A program made the translations under genes and the position numbers. The notes under the pieces were generated by a model. It did no database searches. It was not told where the DNA came from and was given only the letters and a program-made list of their open reading frames with translations. Shown here in pieces: positions 29,420-40,401 of a stretch of DNA of 64,000 bases. Every line of letters begins with the position of its first letter. Positions within the stretch are counted from its first letter, which is position 1. Source of the stretch: Phytopseudomonas daroniae (lineage in GTDB: Bacteria > Pseudomonadota > Gammaproteobacteria > Pseudomonadales > Pseudomonadaceae); the NCBI RefSeq assembly GCF_004327285.1, contig NZ_QJUI01000004.1, forward strand, positions 186,001-250,000. Reading direction: 5' to 3'.

Positions 29420-30390
29420 CGCGGAGCCTCTGGCTTATCTACGTCGACCCAGACGAACTTGCGTGGATCCAGTCGGGTCTCCTGATCCAGGCGGTAGGCC
29501 ACCAGCTTGCCGTACATCACTGCGCTGTAATCAAGGCAGGCCAGGTTCGGACGGATCGGTGCCGGGATGCCTCTGCGCCAATAGTGGCCCACGAACAACA
29601 GCGGCTGTTCCGGCCCGTACTTCAACAATTCGGTCTTCTGCATTTCATTGAGTGGCATCTGCGCCACCGGATCGGGCAAGGGGTCGGGCTGGAACTGTAT
29701 GTCGCCGTAGGTCTGCGGGTTGTCTTCCCAGAATTTGGTGCGGAAGAACGACCGGGTGAAGCCATCGCCACTGGTCATGGTCAGGCCATCGGGCAAGCGC
29801 ATGTCGGTGCCGCGCAGCAAGCGGTCGAGCACGGTACAGGCGTAGCTGCCGGGTACTGCCGAGGCCTGCAGAAAGTGCTCGTCGATGCAGCCGTCGGGGA
29901 ACTGCTGGCGCAGCGGTGCGATCATCCCCTCGTCCCAGCAGGCGTGCACCACGCGAAAATGGCCGGCATCGAGAAACAGCGGCAACTCGTAGAACCAGGC
30001 CAGGAAGTCGCGCCACTCGTCAGGGTACGGCTCGAACTGCCTCAGGGTTTCGCCGATCAGCCGCCCGTGCCGCGGGCTGTGCTCACGCACGTGCTGGCGG
30101 CCGCAGCCCGGCGGCGCCGGGGTTATCCAGCCGAGCGCGTTGAACTCGTGATTGCCCATGATGCACAGCGCTTCGCCAGCCCGCACCATGTCGTGCACCA
30201 GGTGCACCGACTCGCGAATACGCGGGCCGCGATCGATCAGGTCGCCAAGGAAGATCGCCATACGCTGCGGGTGGCGCCAGACTCCGTTCTGACGGCGATA
30301 CCCCAGGCGCTCGAGCAGATGCACCAGGGTATTGGCACAGCCATGGATGTCACCGATCAGGTCGTAACCGCGAGACGGGTCGAGCTGCAT
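29416..30390 (-). CDS. PPP-type metallophosphoesterase
   Basis: A 324-residue cytoplasmic phosphatase of the serine/threonine (PPP/calcineurin-like) family, with the motifs GDIHG (~13-17), GDLIDRGP (~49-56) and GNHEFNALG (~78-86), which bind the two metal ions, and a late GHYWRRG. Such proteins may act on phosphoproteins or dinucleotides (ApaH-like); the substrate is not known. TGATG overlap with nadK upstream and 4-base overlap with glpG downstream. Confidence 0.9.
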   Translation of the reverse strand: MQLDPSRGYDLIGDIHGCANTLVHLLERLGYRRQNGVWRHPQRMAIFLGDLIDRGPRIRESVHLVHDMVRAGEALCIMGNHEFNALGWITPAPPGCGRQHVREHSPRHGRLIGETLRQFEPYPDEWRDFLAWFYELPLFLDAGHFRVVHACWDEGMIAPLRQQFPDGCIDEHFLQASAVPGSYACTVLDRLLRGTDMRLPDGLTMTSGDGFTRSFFRTKFWEDNPQTYGDIQFQPDPLPDPVAQMPLNEMQKTELLKYGPEQPLLFVGHYWRRGIPAPIRPNLACLDYSAVMYGKLVAYRLDQETRLDPRKFVWVDVDKPEAPR

Positions 30391-31280
30391 CAGTCGCCCC
30401 CGCCGCCGAGTCGGCTACCCCATCCCAGCTTGGTTCGGCAGATCTCGTAGTAGTTGTGATTCAGTGGGTGAATCAGGCACAGCTTCTGCGATTTCTTGCG
30501 CACCGTGATGGTGTCGCCAGGGGCGCAGGTGAAGTGGTTCTGACCGTCGCAGGACACCTGCGGATAGAGCTGCAGATCCTTGGATACGACGATCTTCAGT
30601 TCACTGTTGCCGTCTACCACGATGGGCCGGCTGGACAGCGTGTGCGGGTACATCGGCACGATGACGATGGCATCCAGCTTGGGATGCATGATCGGCCCGC
30701 CCGCCGACAGCGCGTAAGCCGTGGAGCCGGTCGGCGTGGCGACGATCAGCCCATCGGCCTTCTGGCTACAGACGAACTGGCCGTCGATATACAGCTCGAA
30801 CTCGATCATCCGGTTGGACTTGCCCGGGTGCAGCACCACGTCGTTGAGCGCATCGCCCTGGCCGATCGCCTCGGAATGGCGGCGCACTTCGGTCTCGAGC
30901 AGAAAACGGTTCTCGGTGAGGTAGTTGCCTTCCAGTACCTCGGCGACCTTGGATTCCAGCTCGTCCGGGCGAATATCGGTGAGAAAGCCCAGGTTGCCGC
31001 GGTTGATGCCGAGCACCGGCACCTTGTGCCGGGCCAGGGCGCGGCCGGCGCCAAGCATGCTGCCGTCGCCGCCAACCACGATCACCAGATCGCAGAACTC
31101 GCCCAGGTGCTTGCGGGCAGACGTCTGCAGGCCGTGGCCGGGTAGAACTTCGGCGATGGTGTCCTCGAGAATCACGTGCAACTGGCGTTCGAGCAAAAAC
31201 TTCTTCAGCCGGCGGATGGTGTCGAGCACCTGGGTACTGCCCAGGCGACCGATGATGCCGATATTACGAAAATGCTCCAT
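30390..31280 (-). CDS. nadK: NAD kinase
   Basis: A 296-residue cytoplasmic enzyme phosphorylating NAD+ to NADP+. The catalytic GGDGSML motif is at 70-76, followed by GINRGNLGFLTDI (~95-107), TPTGSTAYALSAGGP (~180-194) and HPLNHNYYEICRTKL at the end. Length and motifs fit the bacterial NAD kinase family exactly. First gene of the nadK-phosphatase-glpG operon; a family 2 MITE ends 58 bp upstream, in the promoter region. Confidence 0.97.
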   Translation of the reverse strand: MEHFRNIGIIGRLGSTQVLDTIRRLKKFLLERQLHVILEDTIAEVLPGHGLQTSARKHLGEFCDLVIVVGGDGSMLGAGRALARHKVPVLGINRGNLGFLTDIRPDELESKVAEVLEGNYLTENRFLLETEVRRHSEAIGQGDALNDVVLHPGKSNRMIEFELYIDGQFVCSQKADGLIVATPTGSTAYALSAGGPIMHPKLDAIVIVPMYPHTLSSRPIVVDGNSELKIVVSKDLQLYPQVSCDGQNHFTCAPGDTITVRKKSQKLCLIHPLNHNYYEICRTKLGWGSRLGGGGD

Positions 31281-31337
31281 GGGGCTCCCGCGACGCTCTG
31301 GCTCTAATGGCCCGATTATGGGTGAAAGCCCGCTTCA

Positions 31338-31477
31338 GGGCACCTCTAAAAACTACCTGCGTTGTCATCACTGCGTTAAAAACAGGCTCAAAATGCTCAT
31401 TTACAGCTCGTAAACTGCGCTTTTTCGCCTGTTTTTGCCTTGTACTGACTGCCTCGCCTACGTTTTTAGAGGTGCCC
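31338..31477 (+). mobile_element. MITE-like element, family 2 copy 2
   Basis: 140-bp element with perfect terminal inverted repeats GGGCACCTCTAAAAAC and GTTTTTAGAGGTGCCC, same orientation as copy 1 (20414-20553) and differing at only a few positions. Flanks are TTCA and TACA, an imperfect 4-bp duplication. It sits in the divergent gap between nadK and the DUF1853 gene, 62 bp before the latter start. Confidence 0.85.
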
Positions 31478-31539
31478 TACAGCAGCAAACCTTCGCGCAA
31501 TCCTCGCGCCAATCGAACAAAAGCCCCTATCCTGCAACG

Positions 31540-32481
31540 ATGAACCCTTTTGACAGCCTCGCCGATCTGCCTCAGCGCCTCACCCAGCCAGCGGTGCGGG
31601 ATCTGGCCTGGACGCTGCTGTCGCCGCCCCTGCTCGCCCGTACGCCCTGGCAGCAGCGTCATCCGCTGTCAGACAGCCCATGGGCTGCCGATCCGGGCCT
31701 GCTGGCGGACTGGCTGCTGCGTCAGGACAAGGAGCCCGCGCCCCTGCAAGCCTGGCTGTCGCGCAGCTCGGTACGCCGCCTGGGGCTCTACTATGAACGC
31801 CTCTGGCAGTTCGCCCTACAGGCTGCGCCCGGGGTCGAGATCCTGGCCGCCAACCTGCCGATCCGCCAGGGCGGTCATACACTTGGCGAGCTGGATCTGC
31901 TACTGCGCGATGCCGGCGGCGTGCATCACCTGGAACTGGCCGTCAAGTTCTACCTGGGCGAGCCGTCGCCTGACCGAGACGCCCCGACACAATGGATCGG
32001 CCCAGGCAGCCATGACCGCCTGGATATCAAGCTCGACCATCTCGCCACTCACCAGTTGCCGTTGTCGGCTCAACCTGAAGCGCGCCTGGCCTTGGACGCG
32101 CTGACGAGCGAGCCCATCCAGGCGGCCATGTGGATCGGTGGCTACCTGTACTATCCCCATGCCCGGGCATGCCCACTGCCAGAAGACGCCCACCCGCAAC
32201 ACCTGCGCGGCAAGTGGCTGCATCGGCGCGATTGGCCAGCGTTCCGGGCAGAGAATGCAGAGGCACGCTGGCAGCCGTTGCCGCGCCACGCATGGCTGGC
32301 TCTGGCAAGACTGCCGCCGGAGGATGGCTGGTCGAGCGCTCGCCTGCAGGCTTGGCTGGACGAGTTACCCGCGCACGCCGGAGCACAGCTGCTGGTCGAC
32401 CTGCGCCCCGACGCCACGGGCTATCTGCATGAGCGCCAGCGCCTGTTTCTGGTCGCCGACGATTGGCCGGCTCAGTGTTAG
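31540..32481 (+). CDS. DUF1853 family protein, possible PD-(D/E)XK nuclease-like fold
   Basis: A 313-residue cytoplasmic protein from the ATG 31540. It is recognised as DUF1853 by segments such as VRDLAWTLLSPPLLA and RRLGLYYERLWQFAL. A stretch near residues 112-135, GELDLLLRD then HHLELAVKFYLG, has the D...ExK spacing of PD-(D/E)XK nucleases (D115 and E-x-A-V-K). That catalytic reading is my inference. The stop overlaps the convergent desulfhydrase gene by 4 bases. In related genomes it often lies near nadK, as here. Confidence 0.83.
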   Translation: MNPFDSLADLPQRLTQPAVRDLAWTLLSPPLLARTPWQQRHPLSDSPWAADPGLLADWLLRQDKEPAPLQAWLSRSSVRRLGLYYERLWQFALQAAPGVEILAANLPIRQGGHTLGELDLLLRDAGGVHHLELAVKFYLGEPSPDRDAPTQWIGPGSHDRLDIKLDHLATHQLPLSAQPEARLALDALTSEPIQAAMWIGGYLYYPHARACPLPEDAHPQHLRGKWLHRRDWPAFRAENAEARWQPLPRHAWLALARLPPEDGWSSARLQAWLDELPAHAGAQLLVDLRPDATGYLHERQRLFLVADDWPAQC

Positions 32482-33404
32482 CAACCTGCCGCTCGCCGCC
32501 CTTGCAATCCGCCGGTATGCACGAAGATCAGCCGCGTGCCGGCCTTGATCACGCCACCAGCAATGGCTTCACGCAAGGCCATGAGCGCCTTGGCGGTATA
32601 CAGCGGCTCAAGCGGCACACCGCTCTGGATCTCGCACTGCGTCATGAAATCCAGCAGCTCGGCATCCTGCCGCGCGAAGCCGCCGCGACAGGCGCCGAAC
32701 AACCGATACCCCGCATCTGCGAGACCCGCCTGCGCCAGCAACGCCTGCACCTGCTCCGGTACGCCATGATCGAGCGGCACTGCCATCGCACCATGCACGA
32801 TCCGTTGCCCGTCTTCCCCGATCACCAGCCCGGCCAGGGTGGTACCGGTACCGGCTGCCAGCCACCAACCATGATAATCCGCCCAGCCCAGCGCCGGCAG
32901 TTGCTCAGCCACCAGCGCGAGCAGATCCGCACAGCCCTGGGCACCCGGCAAACCACCACCGCCCTCGGGCACTGCGCAAAACCCGGGATAGCGCTCATGC
33001 CAGGGCGCCCAGAAATCCACCCGATGACGCTCGCGATAGCCGCCATAGCCCAGCCAGTGCAGCTGCATGCCGAAGCGTTGCAGATCGACTACGGTTGGCG
33101 TGCGCTGAGGCTGACCACGCAGCAGGCCGACGGTGGCGAACGAGAAACGCTGGCCGGCGGCGGCCAATGCGTGCAGGTGATTGGAATGGGCGCCACCCAG
33201 GCTGATGATGCCGGAAACACCCTGTTGCGCGGCGATTCGCAGGTGCGGCGCGAGCTTGAACCACTTGTTGCCGCTGATCAGCGGATCGATCAGATCCAGC
33301 CGCAATACCGCCAGCTCGATGCCCGCCAGCCAATCGAACGACAGGTGTTGCAATGGCGCATGGGGGCGCCAGTCACTGACGGCAGCGAGGGAAAGTGAAT
33401 CCAT
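32478..33404 (-). CDS. PLP-dependent D-cysteine desulfhydrase / ACC deaminase family protein
   Basis: A 308-residue pyridoxal-phosphate enzyme of fold type II. PLP lysine is K47 in ISGNKWFKL; ISLGGAHSNHLHALAAAG (~67-84) and a glycine-rich AGTGTTLAGL (~184-193) form the cofactor pocket. The family includes ACC deaminase (ACC to 2-oxobutyrate and ammonia) and D-cysteine desulfhydrase; this short form is more like the latter, but the residues that separate the two are not decided from sequence alone. Convergent overlap with DUF1853 by 4 bases. Confidence 0.85.
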   Translation of the reverse strand: MDSLSLAAVSDWRPHAPLQHLSFDWLAGIELAVLRLDLIDPLISGNKWFKLAPHLRIAAQQGVSGIISLGGAHSNHLHALAAAGQRFSFATVGLLRGQPQRTPTVVDLQRFGMQLHWLGYGGYRERHRVDFWAPWHERYPGFCAVPEGGGGLPGAQGCADLLALVAEQLPALGWADYHGWWLAAGTGTTLAGLVIGEDGQRIVHGAMAVPLDHGVPEQVQALLAQAGLADAGYRLFGACRGGFARQDAELLDFMTQCEIQSGVPLEPLYTAKALMALREAIAGGVIKAGTRLIFVHTGGLQGRRAAGC

Positions 33405-33451
33405 GACCAGGCCTGGCGAAATGGCCCGCCAGTGTACCGCAGCGTCAGGGC

Positions 33452-34729
33452 TCAGCCCACGGTGCGCAGGCGGGCCGCCGCCTTGTGCACCATGCAGCAG
33501 TTGGAGTCACCCAGCACGAAGCGCCCCGGTGTTTCGATCCGCTCCACAGCCACGTCGCAGCGTTGGCCGTCAGCCTGCAGGCCGTCACAACGCGGACGCT
33601 GGTAGTGCTCCAGCCACTGGCGATATTGGGTTTCGGGCACGAAGCACTTGCTCGCCGCATAGGTCAGCGGGCTGGCCAGGTAGCGATCGACATCCTGCAG
33701 CGGCACGGTGAGATGGCCCGCGCCCGGATGGAACACCACGAACACTACACCCTGCCCAGCCAGACGCTCGAGCACCTGATAGGCGCCGCGTTGCGAGGCC
33801 TCCGCTTCACGACGCCGAGTCTGCTCTTCGGCTGCGGCCTGAGTGGCGATAATCCGCGCACGCAGTTCTTCATCGAACTGTTCACGGAGGGCTTCACGCT
33901 CGGTGCGCGCATGCCGCTCTGTTTCGCGCAAGCGAACGGCCATCTCGTCATGTTCGCGCTGCTGAACGGCAAGTTGCTCGGTTAGTTGCGTCTTGAGGGT
34001 CTGGCTCAGCGTTTCCTGCTGCCGCAGCGCCTGGATCTGCCCCTGCATCTCGGCAATTTGCGCTTCGCCGTGTGCAGCGACACGGGCGAGTTCGGCCTGA
34101 TGCTCCTGGTTCAGGCTGGCAAGACGCTCACGCTGCTGCTTGACCAACTGCGCGGCCTTCTGCCGGTAATCGCGAGACAACCGATCGGCAAGTTTCTCGG
34201 CCAGTTCTCGGGACGGAGCAGCGGCGTACCACTGTTCCTCGGAGGCCACCTGCAAACGCTCGGGCGCTACGGTCTTGGCCTCTTCTTCCCGAATCAGGAT
34301 GCCCAGGCTGTTGTGCTTGACGGTGTCGCGCAGCAGGGCCAGGTCATTCTTGCCAGCGACCAGGCTTGGATCCCACAGGTGCATCTGGTGCCAGGACACC
34401 GGGCACTGGCTGCGGCAGGCAAGGCGAATCGGCCCGCCACCCAGATCAGGGCCACGGCCAGCACGCTCGGCCATCTGCTGCAGCGGAATGTTCCAACCGC
34501 TGTCAGGCGCGCCGCTTTCGTCGAAATCCAGGTAGAAAAACACGGCGGAGCGAATCTGCAGGCGTGCATTGATCATCACGTAGGTGGCACGAACCTGCTG
34601 GTCAGCGAAAACCGGCATCTTCACCAGACCATCGAGCAGCGTTTCGAATTCGGTGTAGAACATCTGCTTACCGATGCTGCCGTCCTCAGCGAAAAACATC
34701 ACGGCCTCGACCAGTTGCGGCTTGCTCAT
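33452..34729 (-). CDS. Uncharacterised coiled-coil protein with cysteine-containing C-terminal domain
   Basis: A 425-residue protein from the ATG 34727-34729 (MSKPQLVEAVMFFAEDGSIG), with GGAGAACA upstream. The N-terminal ~170 residues look like a globular domain (YFLDFDE-like strands); residues ~175-335 are a continuous charged heptad-type coiled coil (KLADRLSRDYRQKAAQLVKQ, later LREQFDEELRARI); the C-terminal ~85 residues have RCDGLQADGQRCDVAVERIE and DSNCCMVHKAAARL, with spaced cysteines that could bind metal. I do not recognise the family. It resembles SMC-like helper proteins only in the coiled coil. Neighbours: desulfhydrase gene and fadH. Confidence 0.75.
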   Translation of the reverse strand: MSKPQLVEAVMFFAEDGSIGKQMFYTEFETLLDGLVKMPVFADQQVRATYVMINARLQIRSAVFFYLDFDESGAPDSGWNIPLQQMAERAGRGPDLGGGPIRLACRSQCPVSWHQMHLWDPSLVAGKNDLALLRDTVKHNSLGILIREEEAKTVAPERLQVASEEQWYAAAPSRELAEKLADRLSRDYRQKAAQLVKQQRERLASLNQEHQAELARVAAHGEAQIAEMQGQIQALRQQETLSQTLKTQLTEQLAVQQREHDEMAVRLRETERHARTEREALREQFDEELRARIIATQAAAEEQTRRREAEASQRGAYQVLERLAGQGVVFVVFHPGAGHLTVPLQDVDRYLASPLTYAASKCFVPETQYRQWLEHYQRPRCDGLQADGQRCDVAVERIETPGRFVLGDSNCCMVHKAAARLRTVG

Positions 34730-34916
34730 TGATGTTCTCCAGACGAATGACGGTTCTCGGTTGCATGTCGGCTGCAGCGACAAGGCGGCAGCGCGACAAG
34801 TCTAGGCGAGAATGCGCCACCGACTGTGTGACCCGGTTGGCAGTCATTCAGCCGCGGGACGAACGGCAACACCGAACTGTGACCTGCTCGCTGGAGTCTT
34901 CTACAACGTTGCGTAC

Positions 34917-36989
<2,073 letters not shown>

Positions 36990-37148
36990 TCATGGGCAGC
37001 GGTCGATATACGACAGACGATAGTGAAGCCAGGCGCCTCGCTCAATGACCTTAAATAACAACTTACTGATCATGGATGACACAGCAACTGGCGAGGCATC
37101 GCTGGCCGGGATATTCTGCAGGCCCGACCACGAGCTTCGACCCAGCCC

Positions 37149-38234
37149 ATGAACCCCGCACGCATTCGCCTGGGTGATCTTTCGGTAGGTTTTCTCTACA
37201 GCCTGGCCGACGCCGTGCATCACCTGGGCCACACACCGCAGCCCTTGCTGGAACATTACGGCTTCGATGCCGCGCGCCTGGCCGAGCCGCGTGCCCGGCT
37301 CTCCATCCCGCGTTACATGCACCTGGGCCACAGCGCCATCCGGCTTACCGGCGAGCCGGCACTGGGCTTGCTGATGGGTCGCTTCGGCCGCTTGCATCAA
37401 TTGGGACTGGCCGGCATTACCGCCGCCCAGGCGCCAACGGTGCGTGAAGCGGCGCGCACGCTGATCCGCTTCGAACTGCTGTATGCGTCCAATTACCGTG
37501 GCCGCTCGAGCCTGCAGGAAGACAGCAACGGCGCCTGGCTGCGCTTTCATTCGATCGGCCCCTACAACGCTTACAACCGTTTCGTGGTCGATTCGGTACT
37601 AGCGGGCTGGCTGCAGCAATTGGCTACGCTCGCCAGCACAGCGCTGACCGCCGAAGCAGTACAGATGGAGTTTGCGGCCCCCACCTACGCAGAGCGCTAT
37701 GAGCCCGAGTTCGGCTGCCCCCCCACCTTCGATGCGGCATTCAACGGTTTGCGGCTCGACCAGCAGACGCTGAACCTGCGCAACCCGCAGCACTGCCCCG
37801 GCACCTGGCAGGAACTGCTGCAACTCTGTGAGCAGGAACTGCAGCGCCTGACCCGCACCTACAGCTTGCGCGAGCGGGTCAGCCAATTGCTCGGCCCGCG
37901 CCTGCATGGCCGTGAGCCGGACATGGACGACATCGCCCGACACCTGCAGCTACCGAGCTGGACGCTGCGCAGGCGCCTGACCGAGGAAGGCACGCGCTTC
38001 AGCACCATCGTCAACGAAACCCGCCGCGATCTGGCCATCGCCTATGTACGGGACACCGAACTGTCGTTCGGTGAGATCGCCTACCTGCTCGGTTTCGCCT
38101 CGGCGGAAGCCTTCCAGCGCGCCTTCAAACGCTGGTTGCAGCAGACACCGGGAGAGCTGCGTCGCGCTTATCGGCAAGGGTCTGTTGCCGTTTCAGCGCA
38201 AGCCGCGTTGCCGCGAGAAATCTCGCCAGGCTAG
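37149..38234 (+). CDS. AraC-family regulator (OruR/arabinose-binding type) with MITE-derived C-terminus
   Basis: A 361-residue transcription factor. The N-terminal ~210 residues are the OruR-type ligand domain (RFGRLHQLGLAGITAAQAPT), ~230-345 the two helix-turn-helix motifs (MDDIARHLQLPSWTLRRRLT and LSFGEIAYLLGFASAEAFQR, then FKRWLQQTPGELRRAYRQ). After Gln, the frame enters MITE family 1 copy B at 38177, so the final ~18 residues GSVAVSAQAALPREISPG and the TAG are supplied by the element. The core DNA-binding domain is complete, so function may persist. It is divergent from fadH and may regulate it. No clear SD precedes the ATG. Confidence 0.88.
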   Translation: MNPARIRLGDLSVGFLYSLADAVHHLGHTPQPLLEHYGFDAARLAEPRARLSIPRYMHLGHSAIRLTGEPALGLLMGRFGRLHQLGLAGITAAQAPTVREAARTLIRFELLYASNYRGRSSLQEDSNGAWLRFHSIGPYNAYNRFVVDSVLAGWLQQLATLASTALTAEAVQMEFAAPTYAERYEPEFGCPPTFDAAFNGLRLDQQTLNLRNPQHCPGTWQELLQLCEQELQRLTRTYSLRERVSQLLGPRLHGREPDMDDIARHLQLPSWTLRRRLTEEGTRFSTIVNETRRDLAIAYVRDTELSFGEIAYLLGFASAEAFQRAFKRWLQQTPGELRRAYRQGSVAVSAQAALPREISPG

Positions 38235-38442
38235 GCGGAGGACGCCGGTAATGGTTGTTCCCTTGCCAAGTTCTCCAACGACGCATGGCGAGATTTCCCG
38301 CGCAACCCACAGGGCCGGGCCCGTTTTGCCGCGATGCTGCGTTTCTCGCCGGCTCATTTAGCCAGCTAAACTTCGCGGCTCGTGCCTTGCCTCGCGGCAA
38401 AATGGGCTCCGGCGCGGTCGTGCTGAAACGGCAACAGACCCT
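38177..38442 (-). mobile_element. MITE-like element, family 1 copy B
   Basis: A 266-bp copy, inverted relative to copies A and C, with perfect complementary ends AGGGTCTGTTGCCGTTTCAG and CTGAAACGGCAACAGACCCT. Relative to the other copies, both arms changed (GAC to GCC, GTC to GGC), a paired substitution preserving the stem. The two internal hairpin arms are present. Its left end forms the 3' end of the AraC regulator gene. Confidence 0.85.
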
Positions 38443-38677
38443 AGGTACCGCCAATACATCTGAATCTTTGAAATAATTATTTTCATTTGCGCCTGCGGGT
38501 TTTACGCTTCTCATCCGTCTTAATAGGTAACCGACACACAAGAGCGCGATACTTACGCTCGCCAGCGGATTTCCACCCTCGCAGGCCGCAAGGCAGGCGG
38601 GGTTTCGTTCGTTAATAAAGAGCCCCTTCTCGCTGTGCCGCCCAGCGACCTAGGCCTCTCAACAAGACTGATACTCA
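38443..38677. other. 235 bp upstream region of the fpv operon
   Basis: No gene is seen. It contains the Fur-box-like palindrome at 38469-38485 and lies between MITE copy B and the fpvG start, so it must carry the operon promoter unless transcription begins in the MITE. The ATG of fpvG has only a weak SD (AAGA). Confidence 0.4.
38469..38485. promoter_or_regulatory. Fur-box-like palindrome upstream of fpvG
   Basis: TGAAATAATTATTTTCA, an AT-rich near-palindrome (arms TGAAA / TTTTCA around TAATTA) that resembles the GATAATGATAATCATTATC Fur consensus in its ATAATTAT core. Regulation by ferric uptake regulator would suit an iron-siderophore system. Distance to the start codon is ~190 bp, so an unseen leader or secondary promoter would be needed. 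Confidence 0.5.
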
Positions 38678-39859
38678 ATGTCCAAGAAGTCGCGCTCCAA
38701 AATCTGGTTTCTCGTCCACAGTTGGCTCGCTCTGCCCATCTGGTTCTTCGTGCTGATCGTCTGCGTCACCGGCACCCTGGCAGTGGTCAGCCAGGAAATC
38801 GTCTGGCTGGCCAACCCGGACGTGCGTGCCAGCAAACCTTCGGGCGATGCCGAGCTGCTGACCTTCGGCGAAGTGCTGGAGGCGATCAACAAGGCCGAAC
38901 CGCAGATCATCGTGCAATCCATCAGTCGCCCGGATGAATCCCACTTCGCCCTCACCGCCCGGGTCGCCTACCCGGACGGCAGCACGCCGACGCTGTACGT
39001 CAACCCGTATACCGGGGACATCCAGGGCGTCAGCCCGCAGTTCGATTTCCGCCAGTTCACCCGTGCCCTGCATGGCTGGTGGCTGGTGCCGTTCACCAAT
39101 GGTTTCAGTTGGGGCTGGTACCTGGTGTCGATCATGGGCATTCCCATGCTGCTCTCGTTGATCACCGGGCTGGTGGTCTACAAGAAGTTCTGGAAAGGCT
39201 TCTTCAAACCCAGGCTGCGCTTCAACCAGGGTGCGCGGATTTTCTGGGGCGACTTCCACCGCCTGAGCGGCATCTGGTCGATCTGGTTCATCGCGGTGGT
39301 CTCGATCACCGGCATCTGGTTCCTGATCCAGGCGATCCTGTTCGACAACCAGATTTCCATCTCCACTGCCGGTGTGCCGGCCGTGGTGGCCCGTGAAGAC
39401 GTGCCAATCGTCAAGCCGGGCGAGCCGATCCCGATGATCAGCCTGGACAAGGCGGCCAGCATTGCCATCGACAAGGTGCCGAGCCTGGACGTGAGCTTCG
39501 CCAGCCTGCCGAGCAATGCCTACGACCACATTTCGGTCGGCGGCCGTGGCTGGTATCCGCTGATGTTCCAGAGCGCCTCGATCAACCCCTATACCGGTGA
39601 ACTCGAGCACCAGCGCCTGCTGGAGGATCGCTCCAAGCTGGAGTTCGTCACCGAATCCATGCGACCACTGCACACCGGCGATTTCGGCGGTCTGTGGATC
39701 AAGATGATCTGGTTCTTCTTCGGCCTGGTGCTCAGCATGATGGTGCTCAGCGGCCTGCTGATCTGGACAAAACGCACCGCCCAGGCCACCGCCAAGGTAA
39801 TCAAGCGCCCGGCACGAGTACGTGAAACCGTCACCGACAACGCGGAGGCCAAGGCATGA
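38678..39859 (+). CDS. fpvG: FpvG-like PepSY-associated inner-membrane reductase
   Basis: A 393-residue inner-membrane protein of the PepSY-TM family. TM helices are at ~12-38 (FVLIVCVTGTLAVVSQE), ~135-160, ~205-230 and ~345-370; the periplasmic part is large. In P. aeruginosa FpvG (PA2403) reduces Fe3+ in ferripyoverdine in the periplasm, releasing the iron. It begins an eight-gene set in exactly the order fpvGHJK-fpvCDEF known from that species, which makes the call strong. The stop overlaps fpvH by 4 bases. Unlike in P. aeruginosa, no pyoverdine synthesis genes are visible nearby. Confidence 0.9.
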   Translation: MSKKSRSKIWFLVHSWLALPIWFFVLIVCVTGTLAVVSQEIVWLANPDVRASKPSGDAELLTFGEVLEAINKAEPQIIVQSISRPDESHFALTARVAYPDGSTPTLYVNPYTGDIQGVSPQFDFRQFTRALHGWWLVPFTNGFSWGWYLVSIMGIPMLLSLITGLVVYKKFWKGFFKPRLRFNQGARIFWGDFHRLSGIWSIWFIAVVSITGIWFLIQAILFDNQISISTAGVPAVVAREDVPIVKPGEPIPMISLDKAASIAIDKVPSLDVSFASLPSNAYDHISVGGRGWYPLMFQSASINPYTGELEHQRLLEDRSKLEFVTESMRPLHTGDFGGLWIKMIWFFFGLVLSMMVLSGLLIWTKRTAQATAKVIKRPARVRETVTDNAEAKA

Positions 39860-40401
39860 GCAAGGCCGTTGCAGCACAACCCGCCTCGACCCTGAGCCGC
39901 CTCTGGTACAAGTGGCGCTTCCACATCAACATCCTGCTGGTGATCATTCCGCTGGCGTTCATGCCCAAGTATTTCGCCGATGTCGCCCTGTTCCGCGGCA
40001 CCAGTGGCCTGGGCGAACGGATGATCGGCGAGGTGGCGGTCGGCCCCTGGTCGATCCGCCTGGCCGAGTTTCGCGCCGCACCACCGGAGCTGGATGGCCC
40101 CGCGGGCTACATGAAATCCTTCAATGGCGCGCTGTGCGCCGAATGCGCCAACCAGGTCAAGGCCACCTATCTGCGCATCGGCAAACCACGCAGCCTGCGC
40201 GCCGCCGGTGGCATATTCTTCGGTAGCGCTCACCGCATGGGGGCCACCGTACCGTTGCCACCCCGCACCAAACCCGATGCCGAACTGTGGATCACCATGG
40301 AGGGCTGGGATGGTTCCATGCACCAGGCCGCCGTTCCCCTCGAGCAGGCATCCCCGTCCACCGTCGCCTGGCTGAAGAAACAACAAGGAGGCAAACCATG
40401 A
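39856..40401 (+). CDS. fpvH: FpvH-like protein
   Basis: A 181-residue inner-membrane protein with one TM segment near residues 24-45 (FHINILLVIIPLAFMP) and a periplasmic domain containing CAECANQVKATYLRIGKP (~93-110), a paired cysteine motif that might support redox or metal handling. Position and length match FpvH (PA2404) of the ferripyoverdine dissociation system. Start overlaps fpvG; stop overlaps fpvJ (ATGA). Confidence 0.85.
   Translation: MSKAVAAQPASTLSRLWYKWRFHINILLVIIPLAFMPKYFADVALFRGTSGLGERMIGEVAVGPWSIRLAEFRAAPPELDGPAGYMKSFNGALCAECANQVKATYLRIGKPRSLRAAGGIFFGSAHRMGATVPLPPRTKPDAELWITMEGWDGSMHQAAVPLEQASPSTVAWLKKQQGGKP

Noticed and set aside
38443..38677. Zur-type operator for the fpv operon
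   Set aside because: The palindrome lacks the GTTATA...TATAAC core of Pseudomonas Zur boxes and the operon content points to iron, so a Fur-type site is preferred.
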